Assembly (NCBI GenBank): GCA_009838765.1
Contig: VXQX01000017.1
Location: 10,050-74,049 of the forward strand
Length of the DNA stretch: 64,000 nt
Source: Gemmatimonadales bacterium
GTDB lineage: Bacteria > Gemmatimonadota > Gemmatimonadetes > Palauibacterales > Palauibacteraceae
Direction: 5' to 3'
In this document: positions 36,274-45,031 of the stretch, piece by piece
Numbering within the stretch: position 1 is the first letter of the stretch
Layout: each line of letters starts with the position of its first letter
Notes under the pieces: model-generated
The model's database searches: none
What the model was told of the DNA's origin: nothing
What the model saw: only the letters and a program-made list of their open reading frames with translations
Program-made: the position numbers and the translations under genes

Positions 36274-38964
36274 ATGCAACCTCGATCCATGACCGTCGCA
36301 ATCGCTGTCCTGGCGTCTTGCCTGCTCCCGGCATTCGCGCACGCGCAGGGGTCGCGCCTCCCGGGCGCGATCGAAGCGGGACTCATCCTCCGGCAGATCG
36401 ATGGGGTGAAGAGGGTCCTCGTCGTCGCGGCGCACCCGGACGACGAGGATACCGCCCTGTTGACCACGCTCGCGCGCGGATGGGGTGTCGAGGCCGCCTA
36501 CTTCTCGTTCACCCGAGGCGAGGGAGGCCAGAACCTCATCGGCACCGAGCTGGGCGAGGGACTCGGCATCATCCGCTCGGGCGAACTTCTCGCCGCACGT
36601 ACGGTCGACGGGGCGCAGCAGTTCTTTGGCCGCGCGTTCGACTTCGGCTACTCGAAGACGGCGGACGAGACCTTCTCGAAGTGGCCGCGCGAGCGCGTTC
36701 TCTCCGATCTGGTTTGGACCATCCGGCGCTTCCGCCCCCATGTGCTCATCTCGATGTGGAGCGGAACGGAGCGGGATGGGCACGGGCACCACCAGGTATC
36801 CGGTCTGCTCACGCGAGAGGCCTTCGACGCCGCCGGAGACGCGACGCGCTTCCCGGACCAGGTCGCGGCGGGCGCGGCGCCGTGGGCGCCGATGAAACTG
36901 TACCGCCGGCCCCTCTTCGAGCTGGGCGCCACCGCGATCGACATCGAGACGGGCGCCCTCGATCCCCTGCTCGGCCTCACGCACCACCAGGTCGCGATGG
37001 ACAGCCGCAGCCAGCACCGCTCGCAGGATTTCGGCACGGCCCTGCCGCTCGGTCCCCGGGCCACCCGGCTCTCGCTCGTTTCCTCGCGGGTCGGCGGCTC
37101 GCCGACGGATCCGCTGCTGGCCGGGGTCGACACGACGCTGGCCAGCCTGGCCGGAGATCTCGGCGAGACCGCGCGGGCGGATCTCCGTTCGTACCGGGCG
37201 GCGATCGGGCGCGCCCGCGGCTCGCTCAATGCGACGGGGCCGGAGCCCGCCCTGCCCTTCCTCGCCGAGGCGCTTCGCCGACTGGAGCGGCTCCGCACCG
37301 CCGCTCGCCCCGCGGGTGAGAGCGAGCTGCAGCGCGAACTCGACCGCCGCGCGCGACTGCTGATGCGGGCGATCCTCGCGGTGGCCGGGGTGCGAATCGA
37401 ACTGCGGGCGCGGGACGACGTCCTGGTCCCGGGACAGACCGTGCTCGTCGAGGCGCGCATCTCGAGCGGCGCCGGGGCCACGGTGGAGCTCGACCCGCCG
37501 GTCATCGAGGTGCCGCCCGGCTGGTCGGTGGAGGGTATTGGCCCGGACGTCGAGACAGAGCCCGACGATGCGGGTCCTTTCGCCCGTTTCTTCCGCCAGC
37601 CGGATGTCGTGCTCGACCCGTCGGCCCGGGCCCGAATCGAGCCGGGCCAACTCGGGCTGTGGCGCCATGCCGTCACGGCGCCCGCGGAAGCGCCGCCGGC
37701 CTCCCCGTGGTTCCTTGAACATCCGCGGGACGGCGACCTGTACCAATGGCCCGCGGCGCTAGACCTTCGCGCACTGCCGTTCCGGCCTCCGCCCCTTCTC
37801 GGCCGCGTGGCCGCGATCGTGTCGGCGGCGGGCGAACGGTTCGACATCGAGGTCGCCGATCCGGTCCGCCATCGGGCCGTGGATGGCGTTACGGGAGAAA
37901 GCTGGCGGCCGCTGCAGGTGGCGCCGCGCGTATCCGTCACGGCGACGGCGCCTACGCTGATCTGGCCCGGCGGCCGCCCGGGTTCACGCGTCATCGCCTT
38001 CCGGGTCTCGAGTTTCGCCCGGGACTCCACGGTCGGAGAGATCGGGCTCGACCTGCCGCCCGGATGGCGCGCGGCACCCGAGACGGCGGCGTTCGAACTC
38101 GCGGGAGAAGGAGCGGTTGAGACCGTCAGCTTCACGGTCGAGCCGGCGGCGGGAGAGACGGAGGGGGAGTTCTTCGCGCGGCCGCGGATCCGGATCGCCG
38201 GAACCGCGGTGCCCGCCACGCACGCGACCATGATCGACTATCCGCACATCGAGCCTCGGCTCCTGACCGGCGACGCGGCGGTGCGGATCGTGCGCTTCCC
38301 CGTTCGGGTCGCGAACCGGCGCATCGGATACGTGATGGGTTCCGGCGACGACGGACCCGAAGCCATCCGACAGCTCGGGCTCGACGTCGAACTCATCGAA
38401 CCGGGAGACTGGGAAGCCGGGAGGCTCGACCGGTTCGACACGATCGTACTCGGGATCCGGGCCTACGAGGTGCGCGAGGACTTGATCGCGGCCAACGCGG
38501 AGCTGCTCGCGTGGGCGGAGCGCGGCGGCACGGTCGTCGTCCAGTACAACCGCTACGAGTTCAACCAGGGGGCGTACGCACCGTACCCGATCGCGATCGG
38601 CCGCCCCGCGCCCCGCGTCACCGAGGAGGACGCGCCCGTTACACTCGCCGACCCGACTGCGCCGGTGCTCATGGAGCCCAACCGCCTCGGCCCGGGAGAT
38701 TTCGAAGGCTGGGTTCAGGAGCGCGGACTGTACTTCCCCGACGCGTGGGACGAGAGATACCAGGCCCCACTGGAGATGGCCGACACGGGAGAACCGCCGA
38801 GTCGCGGCGGCCTGCTCGCCGCCCCGGTGGGTCGCGGACTCTACATTCACACGTCGCTCTCCTTCTTCCGGCAGTTGCGCGCCGGCGTGCCGGGCGCCTT
38901 TCGTCTATGGGCCAACCTGCTCTCTCTCGATGGGAGCCGCTGGCGCGAGATCGCCGCTCCGTGA
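36274..38964 (+). CDS. Secreted PIG-L (LmbE-like) deacetylase with large C-terminal region
   Basis: An 896-residue exported protein (signal ending AFAHAQGS). Residues about 45-230 form the PIG-L/LmbE N-deacetylase domain with the zinc motif AHPDDEDT and the downstream HGHHQ. The rest has beta-sandwich-like domains (VPPGWSVEG, LPPGWRAAPE suggest NPCBM/NEW3-like folds) and a C-terminal alpha/beta part (GIRAYEVREDLIAANAELL) resembling ThuA/glutamine-amidotransferase-like folds. Family enzymes remove N-acetyl groups from sugar conjugates; substrate here is unknown. Its stop overlaps a small membrane-protein gene as GTGA. Confidence 0.82.
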   Translation: MQPRSMTVAIAVLASCLLPAFAHAQGSRLPGAIEAGLILRQIDGVKRVLVVAAHPDDEDTALLTTLARGWGVEAAYFSFTRGEGGQNLIGTELGEGLGIIRSGELLAARTVDGAQQFFGRAFDFGYSKTADETFSKWPRERVLSDLVWTIRRFRPHVLISMWSGTERDGHGHHQVSGLLTREAFDAAGDATRFPDQVAAGAAPWAPMKLYRRPLFELGATAIDIETGALDPLLGLTHHQVAMDSRSQHRSQDFGTALPLGPRATRLSLVSSRVGGSPTDPLLAGVDTTLASLAGDLGETARADLRSYRAAIGRARGSLNATGPEPALPFLAEALRRLERLRTAARPAGESELQRELDRRARLLMRAILAVAGVRIELRARDDVLVPGQTVLVEARISSGAGATVELDPPVIEVPPGWSVEGIGPDVETEPDDAGPFARFFRQPDVVLDPSARARIEPGQLGLWRHAVTAPAEAPPASPWFLEHPRDGDLYQWPAALDLRALPFRPPPLLGRVAAIVSAAGERFDIEVADPVRHRAVDGVTGESWRPLQVAPRVSVTATAPTLIWPGGRPGSRVIAFRVSSFARDSTVGEIGLDLPPGWRAAPETAAFELAGEGAVETVSFTVEPAAGETEGEFFARPRIRIAGTAVPATHATMIDYPHIEPRLLTGDAAVRIVRFPVRVANRRIGYVMGSGDDGPEAIRQLGLDVELIEPGDWEAGRLDRFDTIVLGIRAYEVREDLIAANAELLAWAERGGTVVVQYNRYEFNQGAYAPYPIAIGRPAPRVTEEDAPVTLADPTAPVLMEPNRLGPGDFEGWVQERGLYFPDAWDERYQAPLEMADTGEPPSRGGLLAAPVGRGLYIHTSLSFFRQLRAGVPGAFRLWANLLSLDGSRWREIAAP

Positions 38965-39107
38965 CGGAGCGACGGGACGAGACGGAAGGCCGGATCGGAC
39001 CCTTCCGCAGCTGGCGCGCCCTGTACGTGTCGGTGATCGTCTATACGGCCGGACTCATCCTCCTCCTCTATATGGTCACCCGTCTGCTCGACTTCGGCGT
39101 GCCGTGA
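38961..39107 (+). CDS. 48-residue single-pass membrane protein
   Basis: A short gene starting at GTG 38961 inside the PIG-L stop (GTGA overlap). The product has a charged N-terminal tail (TERRDETEGRIGPFRSWR), one membrane helix (ALYVSVIVYTAGLILLLYMV) and a short C-tail. It ends 20 bases before the symporter start, so it is likely an accessory subunit or regulator of that transporter, or a linker between the PIG-L and transport functions. No homologue is recognised; the coupling and clean hydrophobic helix are the support. Confidence 0.6.
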   Translation: MTERRDETEGRIGPFRSWRALYVSVIVYTAGLILLLYMVTRLLDFGVP

Positions 39108-39126
39108 GCGGCCTCCAGGGAGTCGC

Positions 39127-40830
39127 GTGAGCGGCCTCGACTGGATCGTCTTTGCGGTCTATTTCGGCGCCGTCGTCGCCTTCGCCTGGCGACAGAGCCG
39201 GAAGAACCGCGGCGTCGAGGGGTTCTTTCTCGCCAACCGCCGGCTGGGCTGGGGCGCCATCGGCCTCTCCGTCATGGCGACGCAGGCGAGCGCGATCACG
39301 TATATCGGTACGACCGGACAGGCCTTCGACGACGGCATGGAGTTCGTCCAGTTCTACCTGGGCCAGCCGATCGCCATGGTCATTCTCTGCGTGGTCTTCG
39401 TTCCCTTCTTCTATCGCTCGAAAGTGTTCACCGCCTACGAGTACCTCGAACGCCGCTTCGACCCCCGAACCCGGTCGCTGACGAGTTTTCTCTTTCTCGT
39501 GTCGCGCGGACTCTCCGCAGGGATCGTCCTCTACGCCCCGGCCATCGTCCTCTCCGTCATCATGGGCTGGGACGAGCGCGTGACGATTCTCGTCATGGGC
39601 CTGATCACCGTGGCCTATACGATCATGGGAGGCATCACGGCCGTCATCTGGACGGACGTGCTGCAGATGATTGTCATGTTCGCCGGCATCGGGATCGCGA
39701 TCGCCGTGCTGTTCGCGACGCTGCCGGAGGGGGTGGGCGTCGGCGATGTGGCGTACATCGGCGGGATCCACGAGATGTGGCGCAGCATTGACCTCTCCTG
39801 GGACCCCACGAATCGCTACACGCTCTGGTCGGGACTCATCGGAGGGCTCTTTCTCGCCCTGGGCTACTTCGGGACCGACCAGAGCCAGGTGCAGCGCTAT
39901 CTGACGGCAAGCTCGCTCCGCCAGAGCCGCCTTTCGCTCATCTTCAACGCCTTCGTCAAAGTCCCGATGCAGATCTTCATCCTCGCCATCGGCGTCCTCC
40001 TCTATGTCTTCTATCACTTCGAGCGTCCCCCGCTCGTCTTCAATTCGGCGGAAGCCGCCATGGTCGCGGAAAGTCCCCGCGCCGGAGACTTCGCCGCGCT
40101 GGAGGCCGAGCACGAACGCACGCACGAACTGCGCCGGGAGAGCACGCTCGCGGTGCTGGAAGCGCGCCGCACCGGCGAGGATCCCGGGGCGATGCAGCGG
40201 CGGATCGCCGGGTATGATGACGAACTGGCGCAGTTGAGGCAGGCGTCGAAATCGCTCGTGTCCGAGGTGCGCGGGTCTTCGTCGAACGATGTGAACTACG
40301 TCTTCCCGTCCTATCTCATTTCCTATGTCCCCGCCGGCATCCTGGGACTGCTGATCGCCGTCATCTTCGCGGCCGCGATGTCCTCGCTGGACTCCGAACT
40401 CACGGCCCTGTCGAGCGCGACGGTGATTGACTTCTATCGGAGGTACGTGAAACCGGAGGGGACGGACGCCCACTATCTGCTCGTCTCGCGGCTCGCCACG
40501 CTGGGGTGGGGCGGGTTCGCCGTGCTCTTCGCGCTCTACGCAGGCCAGTTGGGGTCGCTCGTCGAAGCAGTCAACGAAGTCGGCTCGATCTTCTACGGGG
40601 CGCTCCTCGGTGTCTTCCTCCTCGCCTTCCTGGTGAAGCGGGCAACCGCGGCGGGCGCCTTCTACGGCCTGATCTCCGCCATGCTCGCCGTGCTCGCCGT
40701 GTCGCGCTTCACGGAGATCGCGTGGCTGTGGTACAACGTCGTCGGAACCCTGGCGGTTCTTGCCGTCGGCCTCGCCCTGCGCAGGCGGGAGCCGCAGGGG
40801 CCCGGAGGGTCCGCCGCCACCGCGGGTTGA
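39127..40830 (+). CDS. Sodium:solute symporter (SSS family)
   Basis: A 567-residue SSS transporter with about 13 membrane helices; FLANRRLGWGAIGLSVMATQASAITYIG and GYFGTDQSQVQRYLTA are family hallmarks. A hydrophilic, coiled-coil-like insertion (about residues 315-388, rich in Glu/Arg/Leu) interrupts the membrane domain, which is unusual. GTG start with AGGGAG five bases upstream. With the PIG-L deacetylase and the small membrane protein it may import a sugar or amino sugar released outside; that is inference from context. Confidence 0.88.
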   Translation: MSGLDWIVFAVYFGAVVAFAWRQSRKNRGVEGFFLANRRLGWGAIGLSVMATQASAITYIGTTGQAFDDGMEFVQFYLGQPIAMVILCVVFVPFFYRSKVFTAYEYLERRFDPRTRSLTSFLFLVSRGLSAGIVLYAPAIVLSVIMGWDERVTILVMGLITVAYTIMGGITAVIWTDVLQMIVMFAGIGIAIAVLFATLPEGVGVGDVAYIGGIHEMWRSIDLSWDPTNRYTLWSGLIGGLFLALGYFGTDQSQVQRYLTASSLRQSRLSLIFNAFVKVPMQIFILAIGVLLYVFYHFERPPLVFNSAEAAMVAESPRAGDFAALEAEHERTHELRRESTLAVLEARRTGEDPGAMQRRIAGYDDELAQLRQASKSLVSEVRGSSSNDVNYVFPSYLISYVPAGILGLLIAVIFAAAMSSLDSELTALSSATVIDFYRRYVKPEGTDAHYLLVSRLATLGWGGFAVLFALYAGQLGSLVEAVNEVGSIFYGALLGVFLLAFLVKRATAAGAFYGLISAMLAVLAVSRFTEIAWLWYNVVGTLAVLAVGLALRRREPQGPGGSAATAG

Positions 40831-40965
40831 GGGGCTTCGGGGCGGGGACGATACGCGGTACGGTTTTCAGCGGACGGCGCGGGCGGTAGAGTCTCCGCTC
40901 GGAAAAGCGCCATATGCAACCCCCGGATTCCTTTCGGGGGACGGCCCTCATCGAACCTCATCGGG

Positions 40966-42642
40966 ATGATACGGATGCTCACGGACGTACAGATCGCCGA
41001 GGCCGCGACGCCCCGGCCCATCGGGGAGATCGGGGAGAAGATCGGGCTGGGGCTCGATGAACTCGTGCCCTACGGCCACTTCAAGGCGAAAGTTGGCCCG
41101 GAGTCCATCTTCGCGCGTGAGCCCGGAGCGGGCCGGCTCGTCCTCGTCACCGGCATCACTCCGACGGCGGCGGGCGAGGGCAAGACGACCGTCTCCGTGG
41201 GGCTCGCCGACGGACTGCGCCGCGTGGGAGCGAACTCGGTGCTCTGCATTCGCGAGCCGAGCCTGGGCCCGGTGTTCGGCGTCAAGGGCGGCGCCGCCGG
41301 CGGAGGGTACTCGCAGGTGATCCCGATGGCGGACATCAACCTCCACTTCACGGGGGACCTGCACGCGATCACGTCGGCGCACGCGCTCCTCTCGGCCGCA
41401 CTGGACAACCACCTGCAGCAGGGGAACCGGCTCGGGATCGACCCGCGCCAGATCACCTGGCGGCGCGCCGTCGACATGAACGACCGGGCGCTCAGGAACA
41501 TCGTCGTCGGGCTCGGAGGCCGGATCAACGGAGTGCCGCGCGAGGATGGGTTCATGATCACAGCCGCCTCGGAGGTGATGGCGATCTTCTGCCTCGCCGC
41601 CAGCCTCGAGGACCTGGAGGAGCGGCTGAGCAGCATCATCGTGGGATACGACTACGGCGGGGAGCCCGTGCGGGCGCGCGAACTGAACGTGGCGGGCGCC
41701 ATGACCCTGCTGCTGCGGGAGGCGATCGGACCGAACCTCGTTCAGACGCTGGAGGGCACGCCGGCCTTCGTCCACGGCGGACCCTTCGCGAACATCGCGC
41801 ACGGCTGCAATTCCCTCATGGCGACGCGGGCCGGGCTGGCCTTCGGCGATGTCGTGATCACGGAGGCGGGCTTCGGGTCGGACCTCGGCGCCGAGAAGTT
41901 CTTCGACATCAAGTGCCGGACGGGAGGGCTGAACCCGGAAGCCACCGTGCTCGTGGCCACGATCCGCGCCCTCAAGCTGCACGGCGGGGGCGACCGCACG
42001 GCGCTCTCGGCCCCGGAGCCCGACGCGGTCCGCGGCGGGCTCGCGAATCTGGGCGCGCACGTCGAGAACATCCGCGGCTTCGGGATCGAGCCCGTGGTGG
42101 CGATCAACGTGTTCGCGACGGACTCCGACGAGGAGATCGCCGCGGTGGCCGAGGCGTGCGAGGATCTGGGCGCACCCTGGGCCCGCTCCGATGGCCACGC
42201 GCTGGGTGGCGCCGGCTGCGAGGATCTGGCCCGCGCAGTGCTGGCGGCGCTCGACGAGGGGGCGGCCGCCTTCGCGCCGAAATACGATGCGGAGGCTTCG
42301 ATCCGGGACAAGATCGAGGCGATCGCGCGGAAGGTGTACGGAGCGGACGGCGTGGACTATGCGGCGCGCGCCTCGAAGGACATCCGCCAACTCGAGACGG
42401 CCGGGCTCGGGGATACGCCCGTCTGCATCGCGAAGACGCCGAACAGTCTGAGCGACGACCCGGCGCGCCTGGGGCGGCCGACCGGCTTCCGCATCACGGT
42501 TCAGGACGTGCGTCCCTCGGCGGGGGCGGGCTTCGTCGTGGCCAGGGCGGGGACCGTCATGACGATGCCGGGGCTCCCGCGCGTGCCCGCCGCGGAGGGG
42601 ATCCGGATCGTCGAGGACGGGAGCGTGGTCGGGCTCTTCTGA
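40966..42642 (+). CDS. fhs: Formate-tetrahydrofolate ligase
   Basis: Makes 10-formyl-tetrahydrofolate from formate, THF and ATP for one-carbon metabolism. The 558-residue protein has the P-loop TPTAAGEGKTT, EPSLGPVFGVKGGAAGGGYSQV split across two conserved blocks, NLHFTGDLHAI, and the C-terminal GTVMTMPGLPRVPAA. Length is normal. Two possible starts (40966 or 40975) differ by three residues. pgi follows after 21 bases. Confidence 0.95.
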   Translation: MIRMLTDVQIAEAATPRPIGEIGEKIGLGLDELVPYGHFKAKVGPESIFAREPGAGRLVLVTGITPTAAGEGKTTVSVGLADGLRRVGANSVLCIREPSLGPVFGVKGGAAGGGYSQVIPMADINLHFTGDLHAITSAHALLSAALDNHLQQGNRLGIDPRQITWRRAVDMNDRALRNIVVGLGGRINGVPREDGFMITAASEVMAIFCLAASLEDLEERLSSIIVGYDYGGEPVRARELNVAGAMTLLLREAIGPNLVQTLEGTPAFVHGGPFANIAHGCNSLMATRAGLAFGDVVITEAGFGSDLGAEKFFDIKCRTGGLNPEATVLVATIRALKLHGGGDRTALSAPEPDAVRGGLANLGAHVENIRGFGIEPVVAINVFATDSDEEIAAVAEACEDLGAPWARSDGHALGGAGCEDLARAVLAALDEGAAAFAPKYDAEASIRDKIEAIARKVYGADGVDYAARASKDIRQLETAGLGDTPVCIAKTPNSLSDDPARLGRPTGFRITVQDVRPSAGAGFVVARAGTVMTMPGLPRVPAAEGIRIVEDGSVVGLF

Positions 42643-42663
42643 GCCGCCGGAGACCCCGAGACC

Positions 42664-44421
42664 ATGATCGAGATCGATCTTTCCGCCGGTCCCCACACGG
42701 AGGGCGTCGAGCGCCGGCTCCGGGAATGGGCCGCCGAGGACGCGGTGGCGCGGCTCTGGCGGCGGGATCCCACGCTGTGGAGCGCGGACCCGGACATCCC
42801 GGAACTCGCCGACCGGCTCGGTTGGCTGGACCTCCCGGAGACGTCTCCCGCCGCGCTCCGCCCGCTCGAGGAGCTGCGCGCGAGCGTGCCCTTCTGGTTC
42901 ACCGATCTCGTGCTGCTCGGCATGGGGGGGTCGAGCCTCGCGCCCGAAGTGATCGCGCGGACGATGCAGGGCGAGGGGCTGCCGCTCACGCTCGTCGATA
43001 CGACGCACCCGGGGGCGCTCCGCGACCTCGAGTGGCTGCGCCCGGCGAACACGATCTTCGTCGTCTCCAGCAAGTCGGGCACGACCGTCGAAACGCTCTC
43101 GCTCTTCCGCCACTTCTGGTCGCGGACCGCGGAGGTCGTGGAAGACCCCGGCGCGCACTTCATCGCGATCACGGACCCCGGCTCTCTCCTCGCCGAACTC
43201 GGCCGCGAGCGGGGATTCCGCGCCGTGTTCGAGGCGCCCCCCAAGGTCGGGGGCCGCTTCTCGGCCCTGAGCCCGTTCGGCTTGGCGCCGGCGGCGCTCG
43301 CGGGCGCCGATGTCGCGACACTCCTCCAGGAGGCGGCTGAGGCGGCGGATACCTGCAAGGACGAAGTCCACGACAACCCGGGCTTCCTCCTCGGGGCCGC
43401 GCTGGGGGAATTCGCGCTCGCGGGGCGCGACAAGGTCACCTTCATCGCGGCGTCCGACTGGGACGCGTTTCCGGACTGGGCGGAGCAGCTCCTCGCCGAG
43501 AGCACCGGCAAGGAGGGCCGGGGCATCGTCCCGGTCGTCGCCGAGCCCCCGCGGCCACCGGGCGACTATGGCGGGGACAGGGTATTCGTCGGCCTCCTCC
43601 TCGGCGGCGACGCCGCGCGCGAAGCGGAACAATGGGGAGAAGCCGATGAGACGCCGGACCTCGTCGACGCGCTCGAAGCGGCCGGCCACCCGACGTTGCG
43701 GATCCGGCTCGAGCGGCCCGAGGAACTCGGCGCGCTCTTCTTCGTCTGGGAGGTGGGCGTGGCCATGGCCGCAGCCGCACTCGGCATCCATCCCTTCAAC
43801 CAGCCGGACGTGCAGCTCGCCAAGCGCCTCGCGGGGCGGGCGATGGCGGCCGAGGGCGCGCCGGACGGAGGGCCGGCGGAGGCCGAGTCTGCGGAGGACG
43901 CGCAGCTCTCCGAAGCGGATGAGATCGACCTCGTCTGGGAGTTGCCGCAGTTCGGACACGCCCCGCCCCGAACGCCGGTGCCGCCGGATCCGGACGGCAT
44001 CCGAGAGCGGCTGGGAGACTTCCTGGCCGAGGTGGCCCCGACGGACTACGTCGCCGTGCAGGCGTTTCTTGCGGGCGGCGAGGAGGAGGAGGGGCTGCTC
44101 GGGACGTTGCGCGCGGCCCTCGCCCGAGCCACGGGCGCCGCGACCACGCTGGGCCATGGCCCCCGCTTCCTGCATTCGACCGGACAACTGCACAAGGGGG
44201 GGCCGGATAACGGCGCATTTCTGCAGCTGGTCGACGACGCCGGCGAGCACGTCCATGTCCCCGAGTCGGACTTCACCTTCCGCCAACTGATCCGGGCGCA
44301 GGCGCTGGGGGACCTCGCGGCCCTCGGCCAACGCGAACGCCGGGCGCTCCGCGTCCGCGTGGGCGGCCCCGAAGGCCTCGGCCTGCGCCGCCTGATCCAG
44401 CTCGTCGAGGAGTTCACGTAG
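42664..44421 (+). CDS. pgi: Glucose-6-phosphate isomerase, long form
   Basis: Interconverts glucose-6-phosphate and fructose-6-phosphate. Family motifs: LLGMGGSSLAPEV, SSKSGTTVETLSLFRHF, GGRFSALSPFGL, GIHPFNQPDVQLAK. The C-terminal 150 residues (acidic linker, then HSTGQLHKGGPDNGAFLQL) match the pgi half of transaldolase-pgi fusion enzymes; the transaldolase half is absent, so this is a free-standing version of about 585 residues. It is directly behind fhs and probably cotranscribed. Confidence 0.88.
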   Translation: MIEIDLSAGPHTEGVERRLREWAAEDAVARLWRRDPTLWSADPDIPELADRLGWLDLPETSPAALRPLEELRASVPFWFTDLVLLGMGGSSLAPEVIARTMQGEGLPLTLVDTTHPGALRDLEWLRPANTIFVVSSKSGTTVETLSLFRHFWSRTAEVVEDPGAHFIAITDPGSLLAELGRERGFRAVFEAPPKVGGRFSALSPFGLAPAALAGADVATLLQEAAEAADTCKDEVHDNPGFLLGAALGEFALAGRDKVTFIAASDWDAFPDWAEQLLAESTGKEGRGIVPVVAEPPRPPGDYGGDRVFVGLLLGGDAAREAEQWGEADETPDLVDALEAAGHPTLRIRLERPEELGALFFVWEVGVAMAAAALGIHPFNQPDVQLAKRLAGRAMAAEGAPDGGPAEAESAEDAQLSEADEIDLVWELPQFGHAPPRTPVPPDPDGIRERLGDFLAEVAPTDYVAVQAFLAGGEEEEGLLGTLRAALARATGAATTLGHGPRFLHSTGQLHKGGPDNGAFLQLVDDAGEHVHVPESDFTFRQLIRAQALGDLAALGQRERRALRVRVGGPEGLGLRRLIQLVEEFT

Positions 44422-44527
44422 CCCGACGCCCCCGATCCCCGAACAATGCCTTGTCAAGTGTATGGTTAGGCGTTAGGAACCTTAAGCGAGTCCCGGGCAA
44501 CGAGTACCCCGCACCCGGGAGGCAAGC

Positions 44528-45031
44528 ATGTCCAGCTTCAAGCTCTTCCCCTTCATCGCATCCGGCGCCTCACCAATCGGAGAAGTACTCGCGGTACTGG
44601 CGGCCCGCTCGGTCGTCTTCGGTGCAGGACGGTTGCGGCGAGGGGTGGCCGCAGGCCTCCTCCTCACGATGCTGACCCCATTCGTACCGATGGGACACGT
44701 CCACGCGGAGGAGGACGAGCACGAGGTCGGCGACGTGCCCGCGATCGAAGCGAAGGCGGCATCAGGCGTGAACGGAGCGGCGACCGCCCAAGGCGGCTGT
44801 CCCCCGTACATCTCGGGCGGCCCCCATAACCCCGCTAGTGGCGTCCGCACGTTTGGCGTTTGTGCGGACGTCCCGATGGACCCCTGGGGCTTCGTAACCT
44901 GCGAGGTCTGTTCCTGCTGGTACGAGATGCACGACGGCTCGACGATGAATTTTTCGACGAGCAGCGGTTGCAATTCGGCAATCAGAATTCAGGGTCCCGC
45001 TCCAGACCCCTGCTCGTTGAACCACTGTTGA
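44528..45031 (+). CDS. Secreted cysteine-rich protein of unknown function
   Basis: A 167-residue protein with an internal hydrophobic stretch (about residues 40-55, VAAGLLLTMLTPFVPMGHVHA) that looks like a signal with an unusually long n-region. The mature part is His/Glu-rich at first, then has eight Cys in the last 80 residues, including CEVCSCW and CSLNHC at the very end, so disulfides or metal binding are likely. Its stop overlaps the TTG start of the propeller lipoprotein gene (TTGA), implying joint synthesis. No family recognised. Confidence 0.6.
   Translation: MSSFKLFPFIASGASPIGEVLAVLAARSVVFGAGRLRRGVAAGLLLTMLTPFVPMGHVHAEEDEHEVGDVPAIEAKAASGVNGAATAQGGCPPYISGGPHNPASGVRTFGVCADVPMDPWGFVTCEVCSCWYEMHDGSTMNFSTSSGCNSAIRIQGPAPDPCSLNHC

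Noticed and set aside
40948-44457. A 1169-residue minus-strand open frame
   Set aside because: Entirely antisense to fhs and pgi, which have clear family motifs; long antisense frames are common at this GC content.
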